Numbered from the stretch's first letter, positions 24,678-34,926 are shown. The stretch is DNA of 64,000 bases from Methylobacterium sp. C25 (GCF_021352225.1 NZ_JAAUVI010000007.1:76016-140015), one strand, 5' to 3'. The notes: generated by a model not told the origin, from the letters alone. Numbers and translations: made by a program.

Positions 24678-25583
24678 TTATTGAACGACTTTGTCGTGGG
24701 TTGTGACATCCGAGGATGGCCGAAGCATGACGACTCTCGGGTGTCCCGCGAGATCGCGCTCGACACCCTCGACGATCAGTCCCGCCCGCTGCCCCAGCGT
24801 TGCGACGGCCTCTGCCTGATCGTAGCCGATCTCGAAAGCCAGGGCGCCGTCTACCGCGAGAAGGCCCGGTCGTTCGGTGAAGGAACGGATGATCGCCCGG
24901 TAGGCATCGAGCCCATCCTGCCCGCCATCGAGCGCCGCCATGGGGTCGTGCTTGCGGACCTCCTCGGCCAGCGTCGGGATCACACCGCTGGCGATGTAGG
25001 GCGGGTTCGAGACGATGAGGTCGAAGGGGCCGCCGGCCGCCGCGCACCAATCGCCTCTCACGAAGAGACTGCGGCTGCCGACACCGTTGCGGGTGGCATT
25101 GCCGCGGGCGGTTGAGAGCGCGTCCGCCGATCGATCCAGGCCGATGCCGCGGGCGCCGGGCAAAGCGTCGAGGAGCGCCACGAGGATGCAGCCCGAGCCA
25201 GTCCCGAGATCGAGGATCGCCGGTGCGGGTGAGCGCAGGAGGCGCAGCGCCGCCTCGACCAGCGTCTCGGTGTCGGGCCTCGGCACGAGCGTCTCCGGGG
25301 AGAGCGCGAAGGTGAGTCCGCGAAACTCCCATTCGCCGAGGATGCGCGCCACGGGCACGCCCGCCAGGCGCTGGCGGAGCGCATCGGCGAGGGTTTCGGC
25401 TCCCGCCGGCCCAATCGGCTCGTTGCTGCGCAGGGCCAGATCGGTGGGCGTCAGGCCGAGGAGGTGAAGAAGGAGAAAGCGGGCATCGCCGCGCGCCTCG
25501 CCGATCCCGGCTTGCTCCAACGCCTCTGCCATCCGCGAGCGCGCCTCGGCGCGGGACAGGCTCGGCTCGAACCCGGTGGTCAC
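24678..25583 (-). CDS. prmC: Release factor glutamine methyltransferase
   Basis: About 301 residues. It methylates the GGQ glutamine of release factors RF1 and RF2. The N-terminal helical domain contains GDARFLLLHLLGL, then RILGEWEFRGLTF and LVPRPDTETLVE; the methyltransferase domain has ILDLGTGSGCILVALL (SAM site) and FDLIVSNPPYI with the catalytic NPPY. The GTG at 25583 gives the usual family start and leaves 28 bases to the prfA stop; an ATG at 25634 would overlap prfA by 23 bases. Pairing with prfA is the classic arrangement. Confidence 0.92.
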   Translation of the reverse strand: MTTGFEPSLSRAEARSRMAEALEQAGIGEARGDARFLLLHLLGLTPTDLALRSNEPIGPAGAETLADALRQRLAGVPVARILGEWEFRGLTFALSPETLVPRPDTETLVEAALRLLRSPAPAILDLGTGSGCILVALLDALPGARGIGLDRSADALSTARGNATRNGVGSRSLFVRGDWCAAAGGPFDLIVSNPPYIASGVIPTLAEEVRKHDPMAALDGGQDGLDAYRAIIRSFTERPGLLAVDGALAFEIGYDQAEAVATLGQRAGLIVEGVERDLAGHPRVVMLRPSSDVTTHDKVVQ

Positions 25584-25611
25584 GGCTCGCGATGATGGTG
25601 GCGGCCAGCGC

Positions 25612-26691
25612 TCACGCCATGCCCTCGGCGGCAAGCAGCTCGGCCTGATGCTCGGTCACGAGGGCGTCGATCACCTCGTCCAGCGCTGTACCGGCCATGA
25701 CCTCTTCGAGCTTGTAGAGCGTGAGGTTGATCCGGTGGTCGGTCACCCGGGCCTGCGGGAAGTTGTAGGTGCGGATGCGCTCCGAGCGGTCGCCCGAGCC
25801 AACCTGTGCCTTCCGGTCGGCAGCCCTCGCCGAGTCTTTCGCCGTACGCTCGGCGTCGAACAGCTTGGCCCGTAGCAGCGACATCGCCCGCGCGCGGTTC
25901 TTGTGCTGCGAGCGCTCTTCCTGGACGAAGACCACGATCCCCGAGGGCATGTGCGTCACGCGAATGGCCGATTCCGTCTTGTTGACGTGTTGGCCGCCCG
26001 CACCTTGCGCGCGCATGGTATCGATCTTCAGGTCGGCGTCGTTGATGACGATGTCGACTTCCTCGGCCTCCGGCAGCACGGCCACGGTGGCGGCGGAGGT
26101 GTGGATGCGCCCCTGCGTCTCCGTGTCGGGCACGCGCTGCACACGGTGGGCGCCGCTCTCGAACTTGAGCCGCGAGAACACGCCGCGGCCGTTCACCTCG
26201 GCGAAAATTTCGCGATAGCCACCCATGGTGCCTTCGCTCTGCGAGAGCACCTCGACGCGCCAGCCCTTCGCCTCGGCATATTTGGCGTACATGCGGAAAA
26301 GGTCGCCGGCGAAGAGGGCGGCCTCGTCACCGCCCGTGCCCGCGCGGATTTCGAGGATGGCGCTCTTCTCGTCGGCCGCGTCCTTGGGAAGCAAGATGAG
26401 CTGAAGCGCGCGGTGAGCTTTCTCCAGGGCCTCCTCGGCCTCCGGCTTCTCCTCGGCGGCGAGCGCGCGCATTTCGGCATCGCCCTCGGCGATCAGCGCT
26501 TCGATCCCGGCGAGATTCTCGCTGGCGGCGCGATAGACGTGGATCGCCGCCACGACGCCGTCGAGATCGGACAGCTCGCGTGACAGCTGCACGACGCTGT
26601 CGGCAGGCGTGTTCTCCGCTGACAGCTGGGCAGTGATGATGTCGTGGCGCGCCAGGATGGCGTCGAGGCGCTCGGCTGGGATCGGGGTCAC
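25612..26691 (-). CDS. prfA: Peptide chain release factor 1
   Basis: A 359-residue RF1, which reads UAA and UAG and triggers peptide release. [21 protein letters not shown] contains the GGQ motif that enters the peptidyl-transferase centre, and the first 100 residues are the typical helical domain. It is upstream of prmC, whose product modifies this GGQ, and downstream of ptsP (86-base gap). The length is normal. Confidence 0.96.
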   Translation of the reverse strand: MTPIPAERLDAILARHDIITAQLSAENTPADSVVQLSRELSDLDGVVAAIHVYRAASENLAGIEALIAEGDAEMRALAAEEKPEAEEALEKAHRALQLILLPKDAADEKSAILEIRAGTGGDEAALFAGDLFRMYAKYAEAKGWRVEVLSQSEGTMGGYREIFAEVNGRGVFSRLKFESGAHRVQRVPDTETQGRIHTSAATVAVLPEAEEVDIVINDADLKIDTMRAQGAGGQHVNKTESAIRVTHMPSGIVVFVQEERSQHKNRARAMSLLRAKLFDAERTAKDSARAADRKAQVGSGDRSERIRTYNFPQARVTDHRINLTLYKLEEVMAGTALDEVIDALVTEHQAELLAAEGMA

Positions 26692-26777
26692 GTTTTCTTG
26701 AGGCTCATTCGGAAAGCGGGCTTCCTAGCCCAGTGCCGCCCGGAGCGCGAGCGCCGACACGTCATGCCAGCCCACGT

Positions 26778-29042
26778 TTAGACCGGAATGCCCCGCGCCT
26801 TGGCGAAGGAGGTGAGGGCGGGGCGGAGCGAGACGCCGTCCGTCACCTTGCCGAGTTCGCTCTCGATCAGCTCGCGAACTTCCGCTGCCTCGATCGACAG
26901 GACCATGGCCTTCACCGGGCCGATCGCGGCCGGCGACATCGAGAAATGGCGGAAGCCGAGGCCGATCAGCGCCATCGTCTCCAGCGGGCGCCCGCCGATC
27001 TCGCCACAGACCGTGACCGGGCAGCCGACCGCCTCGGCGCGGTCCGAGATGACCCGGAAGGCCCGCATGGCGGCGCCGCAGAGCGGGTCGAAGCGGTCCG
27101 CGACGCGACGGTTGTCGCGATCGACGGCAAAAAGAAACTGCATGAGGTCGTTGGAGCCGACGGAGAGGAAGTCGGCCTCGCGCGCGATCTCATCGATCTG
27201 GAACAGCAGCGAAGGCACCTCGACCATGACGCCGAGCTTGCAGTCGCTCGGCAGCACGTAGCCGTGTCGGCGCAGATGCGCCTTCTCGCGCTCGACGATG
27301 CCGCGGGCCCGGGTGAACTCCTCCACCGTCGCCACCATCGGGAACATGATCTTGAGCGGGCGTCCGGCGGCGGCTTTCAGCAGCGCGCGGAGCTGCACGC
27401 GCAGCAGGGCAGGGCGGTCTAGGCCGATGCGGATGGCACGCCAGCCGAGCGCCGGGTTCTCCTCTTCGAGCGCCGGCATGTAGGGCAGAATCTTGTCGCC
27501 GCCGATGTCGAGGGTACGGATCGTGACGGGCAGCTCGCCGGTGGCGGCGAAGACCGACTCGTAGAGCGTCTGCTGCTCGGCGGCGGACGGCATCCGCTGC
27601 GCGACCATGAACTGCAATTCGGTTCGGAAGAGCCCGATGCCCTCGGCACCGGTCTCGGCGAGATGGCTGAGGTCGATCAGCAGGCCGGCATTGAGATTGA
27701 GCCCGATACGGACCTTGTCGCGCGTCATGGCCGGGACGTCGCGGAGCGCGCGGTACTGGGCCTGGCGGCGAGCGCGCAGGCGCGCCTGCTCGGCATAGGC
27801 CGACTCGATCTCCGGCGTCGGCCGGACCTGGATCTCGCCGGAGGCGCCGTCGACGATGATCGCATCGCCCGAGTCGCACAGGGCCGTGGCGTTGGCGATC
27901 TCGCCGACGGCGGGGATGCCCAGCGCCCGGGCGACGATGGCGATGTGGCTGGTCGGGCCGCCTTCCTCCAGCACGACGCCGCGCAGGTTCGCCCGCTCGT
28001 AGTCGAGGAGCGCGGCCGGACCCATGGAGCGGGCGACGAGGATGGCGTTGTCCGGCATCGCGGCGAGGCCGTTCCCCGGCTCCTGGCCGACGAGCCGCCG
28101 CAGCAGGCGGTTGGCGAGGTCGTCGAGGTCGTGCAGGCGGTCGCGCAGATAGGGGTCGGACTGGCGCAGCATCCGCGCGCGGTTGTCCGATTGCACGCGC
28201 TCCACGGCGGCCTCGGCGGTGAGGCCCGATTGCACGGCCTCGCGCATCCGGCGCAGCCAGCCCTTGTCGTGCGCGAACATGCGCACGGTCTCGAGCACCT
28301 CGCGGGATTCGCCCGAGCCGATGCCGTCGCCGCGCTCCACCAATTCGTCGATAGCCGAGCGGACGTCCTCGATCGCCGCTTCCAGGCGCTCGACTTCGAT
28401 CTCGACGTTCTCGGCGATGAGCCGCTTCACGATGATGCGCGGCTCGTGCAGCACCACATGGCCGAGGCCGATGCCGTCCGCGAGCGGCACGCCGCGCTGG
28501 CTCACCGGCCGGCGCGCGGCACTTCCGGCACCGGGGGCGAGGGCCTGCAACTCGCCAGAGGCGATCATCTCCGAGAGCACCATGGCGGTGGTCTGGAGCG
28601 CCTCGATCTCCTCGTCGGAATAGACGCGGTAGGTCTTGTTCTGGACGACGAGCACGCCGAGCGTGTTGCCGGCGCGGAGCAGGGGCACGCCAAGGAAGGC
28701 GTGGTAGATCTCTTCGCCCGTCTCCGGCCGATACGCGAAATTCGGGTGCGACTGGGCGTCCGAGAGCGAGAGCGGCTCGGCCTGCCGGGCGATCAGGCCG
28801 ACGAGGCCTTCATCCGCACGCAGACGGGTGATGTGCACCGCGTCGCGATTCAGACCCTCGGTTGCGAACAACTCGAGCGTGTTGTCGTCGCGCAGAACGT
28901 AGACCGAGCAGACCTCGGCGATGACGTTCGCGGCGATCAGAACAACGATGCGGTCGAGGCGTGCTTGAGCGCTGACCGGTTCCGCCATCGCTTCGCGGAG
29001 CCGGCGCAGCAGCAGGCGCGGGCCTCCGGGCGCAGCGGGCAT
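26778..29042 (-). CDS. ptsP: Phosphoenolpyruvate-protein phosphotransferase, nitrogen PTS enzyme I
   Basis: A 754-residue EI-Ntr. The first 150 residues form a GAF sensory domain (EVCSVYVLRDDNTLELFATEG), absent from the sugar-PTS enzyme I. The PEP-using part includes the phospho-histidine site GGPTSHIAIVARALGIPAVG, the barrel segments LFRTELQFM and MVEVPSLLFQID, and TVCGEIGGRP near the end. It starts the phosphorelay to NPr and EIIA-Ntr that links nitrogen and potassium status to regulation. The ATG at 29042 gives a short N-terminal extension before the GAF domain. Confidence 0.95.
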   Translation of the reverse strand: MPAAPGGPRLLLRRLREAMAEPVSAQARLDRIVVLIAANVIAEVCSVYVLRDDNTLELFATEGLNRDAVHITRLRADEGLVGLIARQAEPLSLSDAQSHPNFAYRPETGEEIYHAFLGVPLLRAGNTLGVLVVQNKTYRVYSDEEIEALQTTAMVLSEMIASGELQALAPGAGSAARRPVSQRGVPLADGIGLGHVVLHEPRIIVKRLIAENVEIEVERLEAAIEDVRSAIDELVERGDGIGSGESREVLETVRMFAHDKGWLRRMREAVQSGLTAEAAVERVQSDNRARMLRQSDPYLRDRLHDLDDLANRLLRRLVGQEPGNGLAAMPDNAILVARSMGPAALLDYERANLRGVVLEEGGPTSHIAIVARALGIPAVGEIANATALCDSGDAIIVDGASGEIQVRPTPEIESAYAEQARLRARRQAQYRALRDVPAMTRDKVRIGLNLNAGLLIDLSHLAETGAEGIGLFRTELQFMVAQRMPSAAEQQTLYESVFAATGELPVTIRTLDIGGDKILPYMPALEEENPALGWRAIRIGLDRPALLRVQLRALLKAAAGRPLKIMFPMVATVEEFTRARGIVEREKAHLRRHGYVLPSDCKLGVMVEVPSLLFQIDEIAREADFLSVGSNDLMQFLFAVDRDNRRVADRFDPLCGAAMRAFRVISDRAEAVGCPVTVCGEIGGRPLETMALIGLGFRHFSMSPAAIGPVKAMVLSIEAAEVRELIESELGKVTDGVSLRPALTSFAKARGIPV

Positions 29043-29080
29043 CGAGTCGTCAATCCGTGTTCAGCCGGTGCAACCACCAA

Positions 29081-29108
29081 ACGTGCCAACTGCCGAGACA
29101 GTGGCACG
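29081..29108 (-). terminator. Hairpin between lysC and ptsP
   Basis: ACGTGCCAACTG (29081-29092) pairs with CAGTGGCACGT (29099-29109) apart from one bulged A. On the minus strand it lies after the lysC stop and before ptsP and is followed by GTTTGG, a poor T tract. It may be a weak terminator that lets part of lysC transcription reach ptsP. Confidence 0.35.
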
Positions 29109-29128
29109 TCACGATGCGGCGAGTACGG

Positions 29129-30364
29129 TCAGGCCTTATCGAGGCCGTATAGCGAGTGGAGCGTGCGAACGGCAAGCTCCGTGTATGCGGCATCGATCAA
29201 CACGGAGAACTTGATTTCCGAGGTTGTGATCGCGCGGATATTGATTCCCTTTTCCGCAAGGGCTCGGAAGGCCTTGGCCGCGACGCCCGCATGCGAGCGC
29301 ATGCCGACGCCGATGGCCGACACTTTCACCACGTCGGTGGCGCCCTCGATCTGGCCGAACTGGATGCGCTCGCGCTGGGCGTCCAGGATCGCACGGGAGC
29401 GCTGGTAGTCCGCCGCCGGGACTGTGAAGGTCATGTCCGTCGTCGACTGATCGCCCGACACGGTCTGGATGATCATGTCGACGTTGATGTTTGCGTCCGC
29501 CAGCGGACCGAAGATCGCCGCGGCGATGCCGGGGCTGTCCTTGACCGAGCGGAGGGTGACCTGGGCTTCGTCCTTCGAGAAGGCGATCCCGGTGATGATC
29601 TGCTGTTCCACGATGTCGTCCTCGTCGCAGATGAGGGTGCCCGGACGCGCCGCGTCGGGGGGATCGAAGGAGGAGCGCACCGTCGTCGGCACGCGATGGA
29701 CCATGGCGAGCTCGACGGAGCGAACCTGAAGCACCTTGGCCCCGAGGGAGGCCATTTCCAGCATTTCCTCGAAGGTCACGCGCTCCATGCGCTGGGCCTT
29801 CGGCACGACGCGCGGGTCGGTGGTGTAGACGCCGTCGACGTCCGTGTAGATGTCGCAGCGCTCGGCACCGATTGCGGCGGCGATGGCGACGGCACTGGTG
29901 TCCGAGCCGCCACGGCCGAGCGTCGCGACGCGGCCGGTCTCGGTGTGGACACCCTGGAAGCCCGCGATTACCGCGACCTCGCCGCGCTTGAAGCCCGTGT
30001 CGAGATTTTTGGGGTCGATCGCCTCGATGCGGGCGGAGCCATGCGCGCTCGAGGTCTCGATCGGGATCTGCCAGCCCTGCCAGGAGCGGGCCTTGATGCC
30101 ATTCTTCTGGAGCGCGATGGCGAGGAGCCCGGCCGTGACGAGTTCGCCCGAGGCGACCACCGCGTCGTATTCGGTCTCATCGTAGAGGTCGTTGGCATCC
30201 TTGACCCAGGCGACCAGCTCGTTGGTCTTGCCCGACATCGCCGAGACCACCACCGCGACGTCGTAGCCGGCCGCAACCTCGCGGGCCACGTGGGCGGCCA
30301 CGTTGCGGATCCGGTCGACATTGGCGACCGAGGTGCCGCCGAACTTCATCACCAAACGGGGCAT
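29129..30364 (-). CDS. lysC: Aspartate kinase
   Basis: A 411-residue enzyme phosphorylating aspartate, the first step to lysine, threonine and methionine. The start MPRLVMKFGGTSVANVDRI contains the kinase signature KFGGTS, and GRGGSDTSAVAIAAA is the conserved nucleotide-binding loop. The C-terminal 150 residues hold two ACT domains (VTLRSVKDSPGIAAAIF and SAIGVGMRSHAGVAAKAF) for feedback by lysine or threonine. The ATG at 30364 is the family start; the frame is open further upstream. It lies above ptsP, as in many Rhizobiales. Confidence 0.95.
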   Translation of the reverse strand: MPRLVMKFGGTSVANVDRIRNVAAHVAREVAAGYDVAVVVSAMSGKTNELVAWVKDANDLYDETEYDAVVASGELVTAGLLAIALQKNGIKARSWQGWQIPIETSSAHGSARIEAIDPKNLDTGFKRGEVAVIAGFQGVHTETGRVATLGRGGSDTSAVAIAAAIGAERCDIYTDVDGVYTTDPRVVPKAQRMERVTFEEMLEMASLGAKVLQVRSVELAMVHRVPTTVRSSFDPPDAARPGTLICDEDDIVEQQIITGIAFSKDEAQVTLRSVKDSPGIAAAIFGPLADANINVDMIIQTVSGDQSTTDMTFTVPAADYQRSRAILDAQRERIQFGQIEGATDVVKVSAIGVGMRSHAGVAAKAFRALAEKGINIRAITTSEIKFSVLIDAAYTELAVRTLHSLYGLDKA

Positions 30365-30548
30365 ATCGCGTCCGCGTCTTCTGTCCGTTTCGTACCGTCG
30401 GTCGGGAGCGGCCCGCCGCGGCATTGCCGTCGCGCGGAAAGCCTTCGCGACTGTACCGGGGAGGTGCCCGGCGGGTACAAGGGCCTCTCGAAGGTGTCAA
30501 TGCGATGGCGGCGAAGCCTGTTCGCCGGCTGAGGGTGTGTGGGGTGTG

Positions 30549-31280
30549 ATGGCTGCGTCTGTGGATCGGGAAGAGGTCGCGCGCTTCGACGCGCAGGCCG
30601 CGACGTGGTGGGACGCGGACGGACCGATGCGCGTCCTGCATCGATTCAACCCCGTGCGCCTCGCCTACATCCGCGACGAGGCCTGCCGGCATTTCGGGCG
30701 CGATCCGAACCGGCCCTTCGCTCTCGAAGGCCTGAGCCTCGTCGATGTCGGCTGCGGCGGTGGTGTGCTCTCCGAGCCGCTCGCCCGGCTCGGCGCGAGC
30801 GTGATCGGCCTCGATCCGGCGGAAAAGAACGTGGCTGTGGCGCGGGCCCATGCCGAGGCCGAGGGCGTGAAGGCCGATTACCGGGCCGAGACCATCGAGG
30901 CCGTCGTCGAGCGGGGTGAGCGCTTCGATATTGTGCTCGCCATGGAGGTGGTGGAGCACGTGGTCGACCGCACGGCCTTTCTCGCGACCTGCTGCGCCGC
31001 CGTGAAGCCCGGAGGCCTGCTCTTCGCCGCGACGCTCAACCGCACGATGCGCTCCTTCGCGCTCGCCATCGTCGGCGCGGAATACGTGCTGAACTGGCTG
31101 CCCAAGGGCACCCATGACTGGGACAAGTTCGTGAAGCCCGACGAATTGACCGCCGATCTCGAGGCCGGCGGCCTGCAGGTGTTCGATACGGCCGGCGTGA
31201 TGTTCGATCCGCTGACGGGAGGCTGGCGCCGCAGCCGTGATACGGCCGTGAACTACATGGTCGCCGCGCGGCGGGATTGA
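30549..31280 (+). CDS. ubiG: Ubiquinone O-methyltransferase UbiG
   Basis: About 243 residues. It performs both O-methylations in ubiquinone synthesis. The N-terminus VARFDAQAATWWDADGPMRVLHRFNP is diagnostic of UbiG, followed by LVDVGCGGGVLSEPLARLGA (SAM site I), MEVVEHV and NRTMRSFALAIVGAEYVL with the membrane-contact segment. The ATG at 30549 is chosen; the frame is open upstream. It is divergent from lysC, a common arrangement in alphaproteobacteria. Confidence 0.95.
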   Translation: MAASVDREEVARFDAQAATWWDADGPMRVLHRFNPVRLAYIRDEACRHFGRDPNRPFALEGLSLVDVGCGGGVLSEPLARLGASVIGLDPAEKNVAVARAHAEAEGVKADYRAETIEAVVERGERFDIVLAMEVVEHVVDRTAFLATCCAAVKPGGLLFAATLNRTMRSFALAIVGAEYVLNWLPKGTHDWDKFVKPDELTADLEAGGLQVFDTAGVMFDPLTGGWRRSRDTAVNYMVAARRD

Positions 31281-31351
31281 TTGCCGTACCGGCACACCTG
31301 TCGATTTTTGCCCGCGCTTCGGCCATCCGGGCCGGCGAGGGGGAGCATTGA

Positions 31352-32335
31352 ATGAAAGCCTTGATGTGCACCCGGCTCGGTGGGCCGGAGGAACTGTCGA
31401 TCGAAGACCTGCCGGATCCGATGCCCGGCTCGGGGGAGGCCCTGGTGCGGATCACCATCGCGGCGCTCAACTTTGCCGACACGCTGATCATCGCCGGCCG
31501 CTACCAGGTGAAGCCGGACCTGCCGTTCTCGCCGGGTGGGGAAGCCAGCGGTGTCATCGAAGCGCTCGGCGAGGGGGTAGAAGGGTTTTCGGTCGGCGAT
31601 CGCGTCATCGTCCATGCGACTCACGGCAATTGCCGCGAGCGTGTCGCCGTCGAGACGCGCCGCCTGACGCGGGTGCCGGACGGCCTTTCCGACGAGATCG
31701 CGGCCGGGTTGACCATCACCTATGGTACCACGCTGCACGCTCTGCGTGACCGGGCGCGTATCCAGCCCGGCGAAACGCTCGTCGTGCTCGGTGCCTCCGG
31801 TGGCGTTGGACTCGCGGCAGTGGAGATCGGAAAGATCCTCGGCGCGCGGGTGATCGCCTGCGCCTCGTCGCCTGGAAAGCTGGAGACGGCGCGCGAGCAC
31901 GGGGCCGACGATCTCGTCGACTACGCCGCCGACAACATCCGCGAGGCCCTGCGCCGGCTGACGGGCGAGCGAGGCGTCGACGTGGTCTACGACGCGGTCG
32001 GCGGCGACCAGGCCGAGCCGGCGCTACGGTCGCTCGGCTGGAAAGGACGCTACCTCGTCATCGGCTTCGCAGCCGGCGAGATCCCCAAATTCCCGCTCAA
32101 CGTCATCATGCTCAAGGGCGTCGAGGTCCAGGGCGTGCATTGGGGTGCGTTCGTGGAACGCGAGCCGGGCACGCATCGCGCCAACCAGGAGCAGCTTCTC
32201 GCCTGGGCCGCGGAGGGGCGGCTGCGGGCCAGGATCCACGGTGTGCTGCCCCTCGCGGATTACGAGGAGGCTTTCGGCATCCTCAAGAGGCGCGAAGCGC
32301 GGGGCAAGGTGCTGCTGCGTGTGAGCGGCGACTGA
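31352..32335 (+). CDS. NADPH:quinone oxidoreductase-like MDR protein
   Basis: A 327-residue MDR protein of the quinone oxidoreductase group. ALNFADTLIIAGRYQVKPDLPFSPG is the N-terminal signature and VLGASGGVGLAAVEIGKILGA the NADPH loop. No zinc ligands are present. VYDAVGGDQ is the usual substrate-side turn. GGGGGAG precedes the ATG. Such enzymes reduce quinones or enones; the substrate is not fixed. It lies 71 bases past ubiG and may share its transcript. Confidence 0.87.
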   Translation: MKALMCTRLGGPEELSIEDLPDPMPGSGEALVRITIAALNFADTLIIAGRYQVKPDLPFSPGGEASGVIEALGEGVEGFSVGDRVIVHATHGNCRERVAVETRRLTRVPDGLSDEIAAGLTITYGTTLHALRDRARIQPGETLVVLGASGGVGLAAVEIGKILGARVIACASSPGKLETAREHGADDLVDYAADNIREALRRLTGERGVDVVYDAVGGDQAEPALRSLGWKGRYLVIGFAAGEIPKFPLNVIMLKGVEVQGVHWGAFVEREPGTHRANQEQLLAWAAEGRLRARIHGVLPLADYEEAFGILKRREARGKVLLRVSGD

Positions 32336-32346
32336 ACAAAGCCATC

Positions 32347-32378
32347 AAAAACGCCCCGCCGCCTTTCGGCGACGGGGC
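32347..32378 (-). terminator. Terminator for the glycine-zipper protein gene
   Basis: GCCCCG (32353-32358) plus CGCC (32360-32363) pair with GGCG (32368-32371) plus CGGGGC (32373-32378) across loop TTTC, with one opposed C-A. On the minus strand it is followed by GTTTTTGAT. It sits 36 bases past the stop of the minus-strand gene and 12 past the convergent MDR gene. Confidence 0.75.
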
Positions 32379-32414
32379 TCGAAACAATCGCGCCGTCAGG
32401 GACGGCAGCGCGGA

Positions 32415-32708
32415 TCAGTAATCGGTGGAGCGGCGCACCGGGCGCTCACCACGCATCATGCGGCGGTCGCGACGCTCCATGCGCTCTTCGCGCGCCTCAC
32501 GGGCATCCGGATCGACGCCGAGCACACCACCCACGGTGCCAGTCGCTGCGCCGACGGCACCGCCGACGACACCGCCGACCGGTCCGGCTGCCCGGTTACC
32601 ATCCTCGGCGCCGCGCTGCGCGCCACGCAGGGTGCCCTGAGCATCGGCAGTACCGGCGAGCACGAGCGGAGAAACGGCGAGGGCTGCAACGAGTAAAATG
32701 CGCTTCAT
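32415..32708 (-). CDS. Small exported glycine-zipper protein
   Basis: A 97-residue protein. The signal peptide MKRILLVAALAVSPLVLAG ends near ADA. The middle, AAGPVGGVVGGAVGAATG, is a glycine zipper of the kind that inserts or packs in membranes. The C-terminal 40 residues are strongly charged (AREAREERMERRDRRMMRG). The family is not recognised; similar small proteins are common in Methylobacterium-type genomes. It has its own promoter region and terminator. Confidence 0.72.
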   Translation of the reverse strand: MKRILLVAALAVSPLVLAGTADAQGTLRGAQRGAEDGNRAAGPVGGVVGGAVGAATGTVGGVLGVDPDAREAREERMERRDRRMMRGERPVRRSTDY

Positions 32709-32905
32709 TCAATGAACTCCGGGTCTCGGGATTGATCAAAAGACCGGTTCGCACCGGCCTCGTTCTGGTCTGCTAACGACTGAGATCCCGATTGGTCCCA
32801 AATTTTATTTGGAAAGTTTGCCGAACGCTCCGCAAATGCTGCTGCCTCGCTCGAAAAACAGACGAGATCGGTCGCGTTCGCTGCGTCCGGGTCTCGAAAC
32901 GAGCG

Positions 32906-33472
32906 TTAAGCTTGGCGGGCCAGTGCCGCGGCGATGCGGGCCGCGCCTGGGCCCTGCGCGGCATCGACCGCGTGCAGCCGCTTCAGCGAATGTGCGCCGC
33001 GGTGGTTTGCATGGGTGATGGCGATGGCGAGCGCATCGGCGGCGTCGGCAACCTTGAACTCTGCCTTCGGCAGCAGGAAGCGCACCATCGCCTGGATCTG
33101 GACCTTCTCGGCATGGCCCGATCCACAGACCGTCTTTTTCACCAGGTTCGCCGCATATTCGGACACGGGAAGCCCGGCGAGCGCCGGCACCAGCAGGGCC
33201 ACGGCGCGGGCATGGCCGAGCTTGAGCGTCGCCTGCGCGTCCTTGTTGACGAAGGTCTCTTCCACCGCGACCTCGTCCGGCGTGTGGTCACCGACGACGC
33301 GCGTAATGCCCTCGTGCAGCTCGCGCAGGCGAAGGGCGAGCGGCAGGTCGCCGTCGGAGGTGACGACGCCGCAGGCGAGATAGGCGAGCTTGGTGCCCTT
33401 CGTGGCGATCAGGCCCCAGCCGGTGCGGCGCAGGCCGGGATCGATGCCGAGGATGCGGACGTCCGTCGTCAT
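32906..33472 (-). CDS. ruvC: Holliday junction resolvase RuvC
   Basis: A 188-residue endonuclease that cuts Holliday junctions symmetrically. The first catalytic aspartate is in [15 protein letters not shown]; a glutamate follows in [13 protein letters not shown], and the late acidic residues are in [29 protein letters not shown] is conserved. The ATG at 33472 has GGAGG just upstream. The gene is on the opposite strand from ruvA, 0.8 kb away, with yceI between, instead of the usual ruvCAB operon. Confidence 0.94.
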   Translation of the reverse strand: MTTDVRILGIDPGLRRTGWGLIATKGTKLAYLACGVVTSDGDLPLALRLRELHEGITRVVGDHTPDEVAVEETFVNKDAQATLKLGHARAVALLVPALAGLPVSEYAANLVKKTVCGSGHAEKVQIQAMVRFLLPKAEFKVADAADALAIAITHANHRGAHSLKRLHAVDAAQGPGAARIAAALARQA

Positions 33473-33551
33473 GGTGCCTCCGGCGCGGCGGGCGACCCGC
33501 GACGCATCCACCATCAGCACATATCGTGAACGTTTCCTGACCGCAAACGGA

Positions 33552-34175
33552 TTAAGGCTGTGCCTTGAATTCTCCTTCGAGCCGCAACTGAACTTCGTCG
33601 CCGAGGATGGGCAGGAAGGCGTTGATGCCGAAATCGGAGCGGCGGATCACGGCCCGGCCGTCGAAACCCACCGAGTAGACCTTGTCGACCGGGTTCACGC
33701 CGGCCTGGTTGAAGGTGGCGTCGAACGAGACGACCCGCGTGACGCCCTTGATCGTCAGCTCGCCGTTGACGTGGGCCGTGGTCGGGCTTGTCGGCTCGAT
33801 GGAGGTGCTGACGTAGCTCGCCTGCGGGAATTTCTCGACGTCGAAGAAATCCGGCGCCTTCAGGTGCTCGTTCAGCTTGTCGTTGAGGCCGTTGACGCTC
33901 GCCGTGTTGATCGTGACCGAGAGCGTGCTCTTGGCCGGCTCCTTCGGATCGAAGGTCGCCTCCGCCGCGACGTCGGTGATCTGGCCGTAATAGGTCGAGT
34001 AGCCGAGATGACTGAGCGACCAGGTGATCTTTCCGTGCGCCGGGTCGAGGCGGTACTTGCCCGGCTTCACCTGCGTCGGGTCCTTGCTCAGGCCAGCCGG
34101 CGCGTCCTGCGCCCGCGATGGGGCAGGCGCAACGGCGAGAAGCGCCAGGACGGCGAGGGCGATCGTCGGCTTCAT
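33552..34175 (-). CDS. YceI-family periplasmic protein
   Basis: A 207-residue protein with a signal peptide ([20 protein letters not shown], cleavage near SRA). The mature part is a lipocalin-like YceI domain: [20 protein letters not shown] at the start, [15 protein letters not shown] and [18 protein letters not shown] later. YceI proteins bind polyisoprenoid or similar amphiphiles in the periplasm; the ligand here is unknown. The ATG at 34175 gives the signal peptide; the longer frame does not. Confidence 0.9.
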   Translation of the reverse strand: MKPTIALAVLALLAVAPAPSRAQDAPAGLSKDPTQVKPGKYRLDPAHGKITWSLSHLGYSTYYGQITDVAAEATFDPKEPAKSTLSVTINTASVNGLNDKLNEHLKAPDFFDVEKFPQASYVSTSIEPTSPTTAHVNGELTIKGVTRVVSFDATFNQAGVNPVDKVYSVGFDGRAVIRRSDFGINAFLPILGDEVQLRLEGEFKAQP

Positions 34176-34284
34176 GGGGGTGTCAGGCTCACCTTGTCGG
34201 CTTCGTCGGCGTATCGGATATGGCAGGCGGGCCTGGGAACCAAGTCCCGCATCAGCGCCCGAACCGGGTCCGCACGGAATCGAC

Positions 34285-34902
34285 ATGATCGGCAAGCTCA
34301 AGGGCATCGTAGATTCCTACGGCGAGGATTTCGTGATCCTCGACGTGCAGGGTGTCGGCTACGTGGTGCATTGCTCGGCGCGCACCCTGCAGCGGCTGCC
34401 GAAGCCCGGCGAGCCGGCCGATCTCGCCATCGAGACCCACGTGCGCGAGGACATGATCCGGCTCTACGGCTTCCGCTCGGATGCCGAGCGCGAGTGGTTC
34501 CGGCTGCTGCAGACCGTGCAGGGCGTCGGATCGAAGGTCGCGCTTGCAGTACTGTCGGTCCTGGAGCCGGGCGCGCTCGCCACCGCGCTCGCGACAGGTG
34601 ACAAGGGCGCGATCGCGCGCGCCCCGGGGGTCGGTCCGCGCCTTGCGGCGCGGCTCGCGGCCGAGTTGAAGGACAAGGCCCCGTCCTTCTCGCCGGCCGA
34701 TCCGGCGCTGATCGCGCTGACGGGCGCGGTCGAGGAGCGCACCGCGCCGCAGCCTGTGGCGGACGCGATCTCGGCTTTGGTCAATCTCGGCTATCCGCAG
34801 ATCCAGGCCTCTGCCGCCATCGCCACCGTGTTGAAGAGCGCTCCCGAGGGAGCCGAGGCCAAGACGCTGATCCGTCTCGGGCTTCGCGAGCTCGCCAAGT
34901 AG
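34285..34902 (+). CDS. ruvA: Holliday junction branch-migration protein RuvA
   Basis: A 205-residue protein. RuvA tetramers bind four-way junctions and load RuvB. Domain I starts [26 protein letters not shown], two helix-hairpin-helix motifs are in [17 protein letters not shown] and [15 protein letters not shown], and the C-terminal RuvB-binding domain ends [12 protein letters not shown]. The length is normal. ruvB does not follow, and none is seen in the window. Confidence 0.95.
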   Translation: MIGKLKGIVDSYGEDFVILDVQGVGYVVHCSARTLQRLPKPGEPADLAIETHVREDMIRLYGFRSDAEREWFRLLQTVQGVGSKVALAVLSVLEPGALATALATGDKGAIARAPGVGPRLAARLAAELKDKAPSFSPADPALIALTGAVEERTAPQPVADAISALVNLGYPQIQASAAIATVLKSAPEGAEAKTLIRLGLRELAK

Positions 34903-34926
34903 AGCCAAACTTTCAGGGCCGAACTC

